Of a DNA stretch of 64,000 nucleotides, positions 25,226 through 38,700 are shown one piece after another. The notes beneath the pieces are model-generated. The model searched no databases. It was not told the DNA's origin and saw nothing but the letters and a program-made list of their open reading frames with translations. Position 1 is the stretch's first letter; every line of letters starts with the position of its first letter. Both the position numbers and the translations under genes were made by a program. The stretch is from Desmodesmus armatus (Eukaryota > Chlorophyta > Chlorophyceae > Sphaeropleales > Scenedesmaceae): positions 280,001-344,000 of the forward strand of contig VIIQ02000028.1 in assembly GCA_007449985.2 (NCBI GenBank), given 5' to 3'.

Positions 25226-28200
25226 CTACCACTCACCCTGAGCATCTGACAGCAGCACCAGCAGTGCTTTTGCAAACTGCGCCCTACACTCCACCACCTT
25301 TGCTTCAGCCGCCTCTAGTTGCAGAGCATCCCTCACAGCCACCCCAAGCTCCCTCAGCTCCCTGTAACCCGCCTTGAATCCTACCACATCCTCATCTGCT
25401 GCTGGGAGATCATTCAGCCTGCTAATGCCCCTGTGCAGCTGTGCCCGCAGCTCATCTGCGTTGCCTGCAGCTTCCAGTAGGTCGATCAGAGCAGCATCCG
25501 CCGCCTGAAGGCCCTTCCACTTTGGCAGTACCCAGTCTCCAGCCTCTAGCTGCCCTAAGTCTAGCCCCTCGCAACTTGCAGTGGCTGTGTCTTCAACATC
25601 GAGTTGTGCACCTGGGGAAGAATCTGTAGAGTCAGCCTGACCCCCTGCGGAGCTGATTGCTGCTGCTGGCGGTGCTGAGGAGGCCTCCACCGCTTGGGCC
25701 TGGGTGGCTGCTGCGCGCCTTGTTACTGGTGCTGTGACGTCACCACTTCTACTGGTGTTGCTGCTGTTGGCGGTGGACGCCTTGTGGTGGCTCTCCAGTG
25801 GGATGCCAAACCCTGCATGCATATGTTGCCAGTGGGCAGTGGGGGGTGACGTGGAAACCCAGGATCACAAGGCGCCAGAAGGAGAGCTGCAGCCCCAAGC
25901 ATTTGTGCCACCAGACGTCAGACAGCCGCACACACTTATGCCATCATACATCAGACACTGTGCCAGGCATGTTGAGCACACTGTGGCCACTAGCAGTGTA
26001 GAACCCATCTGTTGAGTCGCCACTTCACCCGGTCTGGGCCAGCAGAACATACATTTGCAAAATGCCACCGCCACTGCCGCTGCTATCACTGCTGCCCTCA
26101 CTACTACTACTGCTGGTGCCATTGCCGCAGCGGCTGCCACTGCCGCGGCTGCAGCTGCCATTGCTGCAATCCAGGCCAGTCCTGCTGGTGCCACAACTCG
26201 TGGTGCTGCTGGTGCTGTCGCTGCGCGGCAGCGGCTGCAGCCATAGGTAGCGCAGGTGATGGCACGCCTACAGCTGATGCACTGCCAGTCATGCTTGCTG
26301 CTGACCTGCATGGCAGCAAGACACATGCTAGTCATGCATACAGTGGTGATCATGGCATGTCTGCTTGAGCAGCACGGCACATGTCACCTGCTGGTTGGAT
26401 ACCGCTGGTGCGGCAGTCACCTTCAGTGTCGCAAAGGGCCCCTTTGCCGGGCTACTGTCAACATCTTGCCAACGATACTGCTCTGATAACACGAGTGCAC
26501 CAATGTAGGCCAGCAGCAGTGCTTAGCAGACACTTTATGTGACGCTGGAGCACTGCAGGACGGGCGTGGTGGTGTCCACAACCAGGCGTTGACTGGTCAG
26601 GCACCCACCGTATCCTTGGTGGCTTCCTTGTAGCAAGTCTTGTGGAATGCTAGGTTGCATGTGGAGCACCTGCTGAGGGCGCCAGACCCTTGTTCAGGCT
26701 TTGATGAGGTGCAGTACAGGCAGCACACCTTGACGGTGCCTGGGTCAGCACACAGCACAGCCAGGTCCTGCATGGCCACAACATCGTCTCAGCACACCAG
26801 CACAACCTGAATGGTACTTGGACGCATGCAGGCTGGCGGTCGGCCTTCGTTGTGGGGGTACAACCTGCTGCCTGATTGACGCACAACATGTTTCAGATGT
26901 TTCAGATCTATTCTGGGTGCCGCTGGCATGCTCTGACAATGCCATCGGACAGCCCAGCAAGGAGTTCAGCACTGCCAAGGTTCATCTGACAAGTTTTGAT
27001 TAGCTGAGGTGTGGAAGTAGTATCAGGTGATGGTCGCATGGCCGCTGCCACTGGCAGCATGATGGACTTGCCTGCAATTTGATCAGAGGCCTTTCTAGCC
27101 ACAGCCTGTTGAGCTTGGTCTCATTGATATTGAGCTGGAAAGTTAGGTGGTCTTCATGCTCTTCCATCTCAACACTGAGGCCACAGCCGCACCTGCAGGT
27201 ACAGTGCAGCTGCTGAGCAACGCCCGGCAAAGAAACACCATCTGTGCCTTGCCATGATGCCCGCCCAGGAGTCCTATACTGTCAGCTGAATGTTGCATGT
27301 GTATATTCAACTGACTTAGTTGCCAGCTTGTAGCAACAGCGAGGCGGACATGCCACTGAGCAGCCAACAGCCATTCAACAAGGGCTACCACCATGACGGT
27401 CACTGTTGTACTAGATTGTTGCGGCTAGTCGCCGAAACAGCTGCAAACTGCGCTCAGCAGCTGCCTTTGTGGAGTCAGCCTGTTACCGCCTGGTACTGTG
27501 TACCGCCTATGTGACTTGGTTCTGCTCACTTGATTTCCCCAGCAGCGGTAACCACGCCCCGGGCACATTCCAGCTGTTGATCGTCAACCCCTGGGCTGGC
27601 TTCTGTGATTGGCTGGAAGGCATCAGGCTTGGCGCTGAAGATGATGGTCCTGCCTTGCATTGCTGCCGCTTTCAGCACCTGTGAGCAGGGTGTGATGGCA
27701 CAGCATGTCTTGCTGGCACAGCCACAAGCAAAGTGCACATGTTCAGCACACTTGTCACCCAAAATCAGACCGGGACAGCTAGTAGTGGACGGTTTACTCT
27801 TGGGAAGTCCCAAAATTACTGAAAGAGCACCAGGCTGGTTGAGATCTCAGTGGTCTATATAGGTCCAGCCAGGCATCTGCCAGTGCAGCTCAGCACAGCC
27901 TGCTGCACCTCAGCACCAGCTCACCTGCTCCAAAGCACGGTCTACTGCTGGTGGACTGCTGGTCATTGCAGCTGTGAACGCTTGCTTGCTGGCGCCTGAC
28001 ATCCCACTTGTGATCTGCGCCAACAGCACATGCATGGTGACGCACAGTGCTGTGGTGCCTGAGCAGGCCTATCGCATGTGCAGGGTGCACTGCTTCTGCA
28101 ATACACCATGGACCACGTCTTTGACCTGCAATCATACTGTGCATATGCTGTACCATACCTGCAAGGCAAGTGTTGCTAGGTCGCCAACTTGTTCACCCCT

Positions 28201-28566
28201 GGCCAGCAGCACTGCGTGTGGGGTCCTGGACAGCTGAGCAGCCCTCGCCGCCGCCTCCTGCTGCCGCTGGTGTCTGCCTTGTTTGGGCTGCTCTGGCTGC
28301 GGGGCTGCAGGCGGTTTAGTTGGCAATTTTTCGTGCTTTGACTGCTGCTGCCCCTTCTTGCCTTTGCCAGCTGCTGGGGTCTGTTTTGTGGTGGCGGGGG
28401 TAAGTTCCTCTGCTGCTACTGGCTTGCTGCTTGTCAAAGCCCCATCTTGCTCCAAACTGGGGTCTGCCTTGCTCCTGGAGCTGGTTTTTATGCTTGCTGT
28501 TGCTTCATCCTGCTTTGGGGCGTCCTGCTTTGGGGACTGTTGCCTTGGTCTGTCCTTGGCTGGCAT
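25226..28566 (-). CDS. TDBD-PHD finger protein, diverged paralogue (PHD2)
   Basis: Exons are 28566-28159, 27678-27530, 27192-27072, 26767-26609, 26305-26029 and 25812-25226; all phases agree (566 residues). Intron phases match PHD1 at the VLK..., TDBD, PHD and module exons. Exon 1 is a charged, Lys/Gln/Pro-rich leader. Exons 2-3 give VLKAAAMQGRTIIFS, then GEIKCGCGLS, a divergent TDBD whose intron uses a GC donor (LQ|gcaagt). Exon 4 has CCLYC, RCSTC and FHKTC, and exon 5 opens with DWQCISC to finish the PHD finger before a long Ala/Val-rich tract. The last exon ends with the module shared with PHD1 (LEAGDWVLPKW, LIDLLEAAGNADELR, FKAGYRELRE, RAQFAKALLVLL). A nuclear regulatory role is inferred from the domains. 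A small exon like PHD1's second could be missing between 28159 and 27678. Confidence 0.77.
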
Positions 28567-29765
28567 TGTGGGTGCACCACGTGGGCTTGCTGTTGTCTGG
28601 GGTGTGTGCGGAACCTGCCGGAGGCATGCACGATAGGATACAGTTAATTATGTATATTTTTCAGTTCCACTTTGCTTTGCCACGTTTGCAAGTGTGCTAC
28701 AGGTTTGCTTCAAAGCAAGCCGGCACAGAGTGGCATACCTTCGTCTTCTTTTACCAATCGAGTAATCTTTTGAGCAATCACACGGCGACAAAAGTCATCA
28801 TACATGAGCAGCACACGCAGCTGTAGCTTTGCGCTGGTTGACGAAAGCTACAGCCTGTAGTGCCAGCAGTGGCGAGGGCTTGTGTGTTTCCATTCAATCG
28901 TAAGTCGCGCATTGATAACGCAGATTGAGTTTGGGCTGCTTATCTGCAGGCGTACGTTGCCTTCTGAGATTACTTGGGGCTTTGAGCGGAAGCCTGAGAT
29001 CTCGCCTAGTGAGACAGTGCCCGGAACCGGGGAGGTAGCAAGATTTCCTGTGGAGACACTGGGAACACACAAAGATGGGAACACAGAACACAATGTAACT
29101 AGCACTGAGATCTCGCCTAGTGTCTGCACCCCGTCCCCACACCCCTTGCACACGGGGAAGAGTTTGCGGCACCACCGACTGAAGCACTCAAAGGTTGCAG
29201 CATCCTGGCGTCACTTGGATACCAGCGCATGCACTGTGCTCCTGACCTGTGATGACGCAGCTGCAGCTGAGTCAGGCTGATGAGGTGCCAAGACTGCGCG
29301 CAGCCCTTGAACTGGAGTTACTCCCTTGCTCAATTTGCTGGTCAGTCTGGTATCTCGCACTAGCCAGCTCCCATGGGGACCCCAACTTTTTAATCCTGCC
29401 CTCTTGTACTAGTGTGATACAACATCAGTACATTACACAGTGCAGCACCAGCTCAGCTTGACTCAAAAGGCACTCAGCATCCGTGCAGACTATGAGTAAT
29501 CTGTCCAACTGTACACTGCTGATGATGGGTGGTACCAGAGCCACTGCCTGCTGTGCTGACTTCAAATCAAAAATGAACAACATAGGCTGATTGTGTGTGC
29601 ATCATCGACACCTCCAACCAAAATCAACTGCCACATCCCTGGCATCACCAGGTGCAACACCAAATTCCAACACCACACCACCACTCAGCCAATGCACACC
29701 GGCCATCGGACCAGGTGAGCACCCAACCAACCCATGCGAGAATTCCCCGACCCACTACCTCTGAC
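28567..29765. other. Intergenic interval between PHD2 and the DUB gene
   Basis: Upstream of PHD2 and downstream of the long minus-strand DUB gene. It contains a 10-bp-arm hairpin at 28821-28853, an 18-bp direct repeat at 28994 and 29105, and TTACA at 29433-29437, which reads TGTAA on the minus strand and could end the DUB transcript. No gene is seen. Confidence 0.6.
28994..29122. repeat. 18-bp direct repeat pair
   Basis: The sequence ctgagatctcgcctagtg occurs exactly at 28994-29011 and 29105-29122. The intervening 93 bp are unrelated to the flanks. The function is unknown. Confidence 0.85.
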
Positions 29766-32700
29766 CTACCGCCCACGCCCCCGGCCCCCACCCGGCCCCC
29801 TGCCGCCCCAGCCGCCAGCCGAGTCCATTTGGCCCCTGCCAGCCACACCAGCCCTGCCACGGCCCCCAGGAAAGTCACCCGGTGGTCCACGTGCCCCAGG
29901 CCCGCTCACATAGCCCCCAGGCTGCTGCGTAGGGGGCCCACTGCTGCCGCTGCTACCCCGCTCCAAGGCCGCCCCCGGCCCTGTGCTGACGGCAGTGCGG
30001 GGCTTGCCTGGCGCACCTAGTCCCCGAAGAGCTGCTGCCGCAAGGTTTGCACCTTGAGGCCTGCTGCTGGTGCTGCTGCCGCCATACTCGCCGCCGCCGC
30101 TCACACGGCCTGCTGGCCCTGTTGCACTGCTGCTGAAGCTGCTCGAGCTGTTAGCTGGCCCAGCTCCCCAGGCACCTGCTGCTGATGAATCAGAGGCCTG
30201 AGAGGCTGATCCTGGTGCAGGCCAGGTGTCACCAGAGTAGTGGGGTGAGCCCTGCCCACCCACGGCGGCAAGGTCCGCTGCGTCAAGCCCTGCCGCTGCT
30301 GCTATTGCACCGCTCCAAGTGTTTCCTGAGGGGCCTCCTGCCGCTGCTGGATCCGTAGGCGGCTGCTGTGCTGCTGCTGGCCGGCTGCGGCCCCAACCTG
30401 CACTTGCAGGCAGCCCACTCGCACTAGCGGCAGGCGCAGGTGCATGCGCAGGCGGCGCTGCTGCTGCTGCTGGTGCAGGGATAGCACCGTAGCCATGGGC
30501 AGGGTTGGCGGCATGCGGGCCAGCGTGGTGACCGCTGTGCGCTGCACCGTACGGCCCACCTGGCCCCGTGCTGCTGCTGGTGCTGACCCTGTGTGCCGCG
30601 TGGTGTGGCTCGTGCTGTGCTGTGGCAGGGTGTGCTGTGTCAGCAACTTCGGCAAGGTCCACAAGCCGGTAGAACAGCACCCCTGGCTGGATCCTGCCTG
30701 CCCCACACTTGGTGATGACGTCCTGCCAGGTTCCCACAGAACTGACAGAGGCGTCGTCAAACATGAGCCAGGTTTTGAGCTTGGGGTTGAAGACGAAGGC
30801 CATGTAGTGCTGGCCATAGTAGGCCACTGCGCTGGTGAGCTGGTAGGTGGTGTCGTCCACCTGCAGGAAGGGGTGATAGAGGGCGGCAGGTGTGATGTAT
30901 GACAGCTGCCGCTTTTGAAAGCTGCTTGTTTTCAGATTTTCTTTTACAGCAGTGCCTGATGTGCACTAGCAAACCTTTGTCGGTAGATACACACTGGGAG
31001 GCGGCTTGCACGCAGTCAAACCAGTGCGCCTCAAGCAATCAAAGCCCCTGATGCAGGACTGCCAAACCCACAGTCCACCCTCTCCAGCACCAAATGACCA
31101 CCCCTGCACAGTTCCCGCCTCCGTTTACGCCTCTGGCACGTTAGTCAAGAGTTCAGCAAGCACCACCAGGACACTAACTGCCATCGACCCCAGCTGACCC
31201 CAAAGCTGCATCTGCAAACCCTCATACCACCACCACACCACCCCTGTGTGCGTCAGTTACTCACGTGTCTCTCATCGTACATGGGGTTGATGTCCAGGCT
31301 CTCCTCCACATGCCGCAGCAACTCCGTGATCTGTGTCCCACTGACCTGCTGGTCCCACACCAGCTGCAGCGTGAGCACCTGCGGGGAGCTGATCAGCGTG
31401 CGGTGCCGGGGCTGCACAGCACAAACAACGGTACGGTACACTTTGTATGAGATTTGGCAGGATTTGTGAAGGATTGTTGTCTGACCTGTAACTCACACAC
31501 ACCACACACACGGGTGCTTTGGCGGTCGTGGAAGCTGCGTGTGCCTAACAGCAGACAGAAGCGGTGCTTACGTTGGGTGCCCCGCAGCCTCCCTCGTCCT
31601 TGTCACAGAACTTGGTCTCCTGGTTGAACAGCTCCGACAGCAGCTGAGCCATGTTGGCACGGCCAGAGAGAGCAGCGGTAAGAGAGAGGCCCGCGCTGTT
31701 GACCACGATGAGGTGCTCATAGTGCTCAGGGACTTTGTGGGTCTCCTTGGAGCACACGTGACAGGCCACCTTTTCGTCTAGCAGCAGGCCAAACACGCCG
31801 TCAATGAGGATGCCACGGCTGCCTTGGCACTGGCCGGGGTGCTGCAGGCAAGAATCAGTCAGGACAGCAAGGCAGGGTGAAGTTGGTGCGGGGGACACGT
31901 GGCAGGGACTGTTGACACGGGCAGGCATACAGACAGTGTGCCATACTGGACTGCTGCTGGGTGTGGCCAGGGAGGAGGGCGGCTGACACCCTCTCTCTTA
32001 TAAGAAATTGGCAGCATGTCGGAGCAACTAGGAGGTGGTCATCATCATTGAAACAAGAACATCCCCTACATCCCTGGAGCAACATGTCAGCATTTCAGAC
32101 CCATGCAGGACCAGTGTTGCAAGCCACACCATTGCTATTGCTATAGCAGGTGCAGCATCAAGGAGCCAACCCTGGTACTGGACACCCCACAGCTAACACC
32201 TGGCCCACCTGTGACTCCTTGAAGCACTCGTAGATGGTGTCCAGCAGCTCGTTGGCATCGTTCATCTCCTGGCACTTGAAGGGAGTGTGCTCAGCCAGCG
32301 CCACACGCAGCTCCGTGGGGTTGATCACAGCCCTGAAACAAACCCAGCAGCAGCGCATGCGGAATAAGCACACAATGCCACAGCTGTGATACGAGTTGTA
32401 CGCTGACAGCCTGCATGCTGCTGTTTGAACAGAACAGACCAGTACAGTACAGTAATTGTGGGAGGGGATCCCAAACCTCAGCACTAGCCAGCGAGACAAG
32501 GGCTCATGAGGGTGCCCCAAAGGGCATGTCGTCATTCACCACAACTGAACCCAGATAAGCAGCACTTCATGCCCAGTAACAAAGCAAACCTGACACAGAC
32601 GATGTTGCTAGTCTGGCATAGCGTGCTGCAGTGTTCCAGGCTGCGCAGCTTCGTGGATACTAGAACCACCTTCAACCCCAAATGTCCACCCTCACCTCTC

Positions 32701-35700
32701 GTGCCCAGGCTGCCAGCTGACCTCCGCAGCCTCCATCTGCTGGAACAGCTTCAGCAGCGCCTGCACCACCGGGTGCAGGTTATAAGTCTGTATCTCCCGG
32801 ACCTGCTGTGTGAAGGCCTTGCAGCTCCACAGGCACTGCACCACCACGTTAAGGAAGCAGTTGTACTCCCCAGCCTGGTTGGCAAGCCCCGCTGCGCTCA
32901 CACCAGGCAGCACGCTGCGGCTGCTGCTGCTGACGCCGGTGTCTGCGCGGCTCGCTGCCAGGGCGCGCTCTAAATCAGAGTCGCCTGCTGCTGGGGCACC
33001 CAGGGCTGGGAAGTCCTGGGCGCTGGTGTCCTCCTCGACTGGGTCATGCCCAGTGATGTCAGCCCAGGCCGAGATGCCTGCCGGTGCTGCCGCTGGCTGC
33101 TCAAAGCCTGCTGCTGCTGCCTGGCCATCTGCGCTGGTGTCCACGCCCAGGGTGCCGAGCATGGCCTCCATGTCAATTGAGTCATCGTCTGAATCCTCCT
33201 GCTGCTGCTGCTGTGGCGGCGGCTGCTGGTAGTGCTGCTGGGGCGGCGGCTGGTGCTGCTGCTGCTGCTGCATGGCCGCAAATGCCATGTGCGGAGGGAG
33301 GTGCGCCATGTGCGGCGGCAAGCGCGGTGGCCCAGCAGCGGCTGGCGCTGCTGCTGCTGGTGGTGGCAGCTGCAGGTGGGGTTGCTGCTGCTGCTGTTCT
33401 GAATGGGTGACGGCCGACTGCACCAGCAAGCCCAGTTCCCTCCAGGGCCCCAGGTGCCGACCCTGCTGCTGGACTGCTGCAAAAATCTTCACCAACTCTT
33501 CGCTCAGCAGGCTCACATCTGCACAAGGACAAACGAGAGCAGCATGACCACACAACTCAGGATATTCAATTCACGCGCCTGCACTGAACCTATGGGAAAA
33601 GTCATAGGTAGTGTTGATCCACTGTCCTAAAGCAACATGACGTGCGTAGCCCGTCCACGACGGCGGAAAACAGTGTCTTAGCAACAGCAGCTGTAGCTGA
33701 ACCCCCTGTAGCTGACATGTGCAAGGGAGCCCACCACAAAACCCTGCTACCTAAACCAGTCATACCTGTCTGAATACTGTCAGGATCGCTGTCCACAACC
33801 TCCAGCAGGTTGTCCTTCTCAGGGCAGTCAGGCAGCAGCTGCATCACAGCCCGGGCCGCACCCTGCTTGTACCGCACCATCCACGGCTGCAGCTGCTCAC
33901 TCTGAATGCGTTGCGACGCGTCCGCAACTCCCAGAGGTGCGGGTGCGTAGCCCACAGGCGGCTGGGCGTGCTGCTGGTGGTGCTGCAATGCCGGGTCACG
34001 TGGCATGCTGTAGAAGGCGTCGGGCGCTGCCGGGAGGGGCGGCCGCTGTGCGCCAGGGCCTGGCTGTACTGCTGCTGGCCCCTGCTGCTGCTGCTGCTGC
34101 TGCAGCTGCTGCTGCCTCTTTTGATGCAGGATGGCTGCCATGCCGCTTGCAGCAGGCCCAGCACCAGCAGCGGGCGCAGCAGCAGCACCATGCTGCTGCT
34201 GACGCGGCAGCTCTGTGCTACGTGGCGCAGCGGCCGGCACAGCCACGCTCTCATCCTCAGGGAAGCCGCCGTCTGCGCCTTCATCATCATAGCTGGCCCC
34301 TGCGCTGGAGCGGGGGCCCTCCCTCCGGACTGGCGGCGGCTGCTGATACCCTGGGGCGCTGATGGCAGCTCCGTGCACTTGGAGTGCCCTTTTCTTGGCC
34401 TTCACGAAGACATGGAGCTCACCGCCTTGTAAGGGCCTGCGGACGAGGGCGTCCTCAACCGCCCTCCAAGTCATGCTGCGCCAGTCTGGCGGCATGGACC
34501 CTGGAGGGTAGGCAGCCTCAAAGGCTTCTGCAGCTGCCGCACACAGCTCACTGGGCTTGGCGACCGGCTTTTCAGCCCGCTCCCGCTGCTCCCGCTCCCG
34601 CTGCTCGCCTTCCCGCTGCTCACGCTCCCGCTGCTGCTGCTGCGGCGGCGGCGGCTCCTGGGGCTGCTGCGGCTGCTGCTGCCTGGCGCGCTCCCTGTCG
34701 AGGCGCTCGAGCATCTCCCTGAAGAAGCGCTGCGGATTCGGCTGCTCCAGCCACTTGTTGACCACATCAGCTGGTACGCGAGCCAAGCTGGCTAGCTGCT
34801 CGGCACCATCATCACCCAGCAGCTGCATACCAATCTCGCTGACTGCCTCAATGGTCAACAGCTGGTTCATCAGCGCGTCCCGCCTGTCTGAGGGCACCTG
34901 GCTGGCAGGCAGCAGTGTGACCTGCTGCGGCTGCACCAGCGGCGCCGGGGCCCTAGCCGGCGGCCTGCTGCTGCTGGGGCCCGGGGCAGCGCCCTGCTGT
35001 GGGGGCGCTGCGCGGCTGCTGCTGCTGTATGCGGACGCCACCTCCTCGGGCGGCGTGAGGCAGTTGCCGACCACACAGCCCGTGCCACACCTGCCGCAGG
35101 TGGGGCAGACCTTCGCCTTGCAGTCGCGCTGGGTGTGCCCGACCACCCTGCACTTGCTGCAGCATATGAGCTCCTTACTGTACTCGTGGTCCTGCCAGCA
35201 GTTTCTGCACTGGGGGCAGCCCATGTGGTTGTGCCCGTAGCGCCCGCACTTGTAACACTGCGTGAGTGGGCAGTTTTGCGGTGTGTGGCCGCGCAGATTG
35301 CACTGCTTGCAATCCACAAAGCACTTGTCCGAGTGGTGGCGCCGGCCGCAGCGCTTGCAGGCCAACACACACTCCTCGAACCCGTGCCCAAACTTCCCAC
35401 ACTTCTCGCACTGCGGCGTGGAGCAGTGTGTAGGGGTGTGCCCCACCTCGCCGCAGCGCCAGCACACGGGACCGTCGCGCGTGGTGAACGCGCACTCGCC
35501 CAACGGGCCCTTTGCGTGCCAGATCCCGTTGACCGACTCATACGGCCCCGTGCCCTTGCGAGGCCTGGCCTGCTGCTGCTGCTGCGGCAGCGGCTTGACC
35601 GGCGGCTGCTGCTGCTGCTGGCCTGGCCGCTGCTGTTGTGACGCCGCCGCAGCAGCCGCCTTGGCAGGGGGCTTGCCCAGCGCAGCCGCTGCCGCCTGTG

Positions 35701-38700
35701 CAGCTGCGGCCCCAGGCCCCGCTGCACCCCTGCTGCGGTTGCGGCCCCCGGCGTACTCAAAGTCCTGCTGCTCATCCTCCTGATAGCCCTCCAGGAACCT
35801 GGGGTCTATGAGCATGGCTGCGTCCGGCTCGTCCTCCTGCTGGGGCTGCTCCTCACCCTCTGAGTCTGCAGCTGCAGCTGGGGGTGGCTCAGCAGCCTCC
35901 TGCTCCTCGTCTGAGGCTTCCTGGTCTGAGGTGGGGGCTGCGACCTTCTTGGCCTGCATGGCCGGGCCCTTTTTCTTCTTCTTCTTGCCTGCTGCCTTGC
36001 TGCTGGCCCCGGGCTTGGCTGCCGCCTTCTCCTCCTCCTCGACTAGGATCAGAGCTTGGACTGCGGGAGGGAGGGGTGGGGTGAGCGGGGGCGCGGTAGA
36101 GTGGGAGCCAGGGTCAGGGAAATAGCAAAGGCAAGCGGGGTTGAGGTGCTTAGCGGAGGCATTGTGCGTGTTTGCATGTGTGTATACAAGTGTGGGGGCC
36201 CCATTTTCCATAATAGACACGGCTTGGACAATGGCAGAAACAGGAGGAGTAAATGTGCCCTGACGCACAGCACAGCACGGCACAGCACAGCAGGACAGGC
36301 GTCAGTTGCGCACAGAGGGGTGATGCGCACTTGCAAAGCCTTGGGCGGTGGGAGGGTTCAGAGCAGCAAGAACCGCATAGCTATTCTAAGCAACGCAGGG
36401 CTCAGCAGTGTGCTAGATTGCAGGGTGATGACATGCCTTGCGCAACAAGGGGGGACACCTGATGCATGCACACAAGAGGCGTTCAAAAAGGCACATGCAC
36501 CACTCGCACATACCCAGCCCCGGGTATGTCTGCGTGTACACCACGTGTGTGCTTTGACACAAGGCAAACCTGGTAGTCCCCCCCCTGGTAAAACAAGAAA
36601 ACTACGTGTGCTCACTTTCTGGGACCCCGGCGATTGAATTCGCCTGACTGCGCAGTGTGTGGCCAGCCGGTGGACCCCCCCCCCCCGGACAACCCACGCA
36701 AAAAGAAACCTACGTGTCTGCTCCGTCGTCTTCTCCATGAGCCGGTTGGTCAGGGCGTGGCGGGCGACGCTGACTGCTGCTGCGGGCTGCCTGTAGCGCC
36801 ACATGTTGGCCAGCAGGATGTTGTGCGCCAGGTTGACATACTCCATGATGGTGACGTCGATCTCAAACAGCGTCATGCGGGACAGCTGCAGGGCCTTGCG
36901 CAGGCTGGCCTCCAGCATGGAGTCGGGGGCAGGGCGCGGGTTGATGAGGTCCCTCAGCATCAGCTCAAACGTCTGTACGGGCAACAACACGGACAACACA
37001 GGTGCAGGTGTTGAGAAACTGTGGTTGAGTCCGACCGACTCCGCAAGATCCTCTGTGTGAATTTTGGAGTGCTGAGTGGGTGAATGTGATGGTTCAGTGA
37101 AGTCAGACAAGCACACTCAGCACAGCTCCAGCACATGTGCAGACAAAACAAGCCACAGATTGGAAAGCAGCAAAGGCTGCACGTGCACCAGCAGCAGGGG
37201 CATTGCAGATGGCGCGAGGGTTGCACCACATATCGGCAACGCTGCCATGTGCAGCTGGACTGACACGCAACGCTGCCATGCTCTGCTGCCTGCCTGCATG
37301 CTTGAGCTTTGAGCCAGAAACCCAGTAAAACAACCATCAACAAGCTCCACTACACAAACAAGCGCTCAGAGCAACATGCTGGCTCTGCTCCAACACATAT
37401 ACAGGCGCCAAGACTGAACCACGTCAAGGTGTGCAGCGAAGCCGCACCTGAGTCAGTCCGCGGTCTGGCTGAGTGGCGGAGGTGACCATGGCGTCTGTCG
37501 CTGCTGCACACATCTCTGCCTGCTTGTACAGGGACCTGAGGACATTCTCCATGCCATTGATGGCACCCTCCGCCTTCTCAATGTCTGAGTGCAGCTGCAG
37601 GCACAAGGCAAAAGGGTGCAGACCCAAGAAGAGGTTAAGAGCTGGCATGCATCATGCAAGGTCGCCAGTGTTAGCGGCGGTGTGCACGGGCCCCAGGGGC
37701 CCTGACAGACTGATGCCATGGTGTCATCACAACCCCTGGAGGAGCAGATGCTTCACGCGCAACCCTCCACGCACACATGCCACAACGGCGATGGTGGATA
37801 CGACAGGGGCTGGCAGTGGTGGAACAGCCACCACCTGGCAATGGTGTAAAATGACAGTACATGGCAACGGCCAATGTAACAGTTCCTGGCGATATATGAA
37901 ACAACAGAACCCACCTGGTCCATCTTCTGCTTGCGCTCCTGGTCCTGCAGCGCCGTGTCTTTGGCAGCCTTGCCCGCCTTCTCCTGCGCCTGGCTCTTGG
38001 CCTTGCCCAGCCGGTCCATCTCCTCGCGCAGCTGTTTGAGGTTCCTCTCGTACCACTTGCTCCACGCGTCATGACAGTACACCATGCCCGCCACGCGCTG
38101 CTGCAGCAGGGCTGCGGGCGACAGATATATATACAGACGCACAGTGCAACAGGAAGGTGGTCAGTGGCTGGTTGCGACTGCAGCGGGCTGCGGTACAGCG
38201 TTATGAGAAGGCTGCGCTTACACAGCTGGTTTGACCTACACATGCATGTGTGTTTCCTGAGTCTGTGAGCACATACGTTGCACGCACACGAGGCACACAC
38301 CTAGCCATGCAGTAGGTATCCCACAGCAACACTGCACAGATGTTGCTGTACTCTGCAAACGCAACCCCGCTGACCATTGCTTGCTGCATGCTGTGATGCA
38401 AGCGATGCTGCAGTGCACCAGCAGAATCCCGGCAACCTACCTCGCTCCGCCTTGCGCACGTCACTGCCATTGTAGGTATGCCTGGACAGAGCGTCTTCAT
38501 GTGTGGTGATGATGGCCTGCAGCTGCTCACGGTGGATGGCCAGCTGCGACGCTTGCAGCAGGTAGAACCGGCCAGTCTCCCAGCCAGGACGCACAGGGAC
38601 CATTGCAGCGCTGACTTCCTGGGGCGGCACTCGCTCCTCGTACTGCAAGCAGGACCGCACCAAGCACGTGTTGGTTGTTGATTTCACGGGCCGGGGTCGG

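Noticed and set aside
29340..29440. Possible third copy of the 1541/32441 dispersed repeat
   Set aside because: Only a short cactagccag match is shared; the other landmarks are missing or out of order.
33844..35783. Long antisense and alternate frames across the zinc-knuckle exon
   Set aside because: Shadows of GC- and CAG-rich coding sequence; only the frame with ordered CCHC knuckles shows domain structure.
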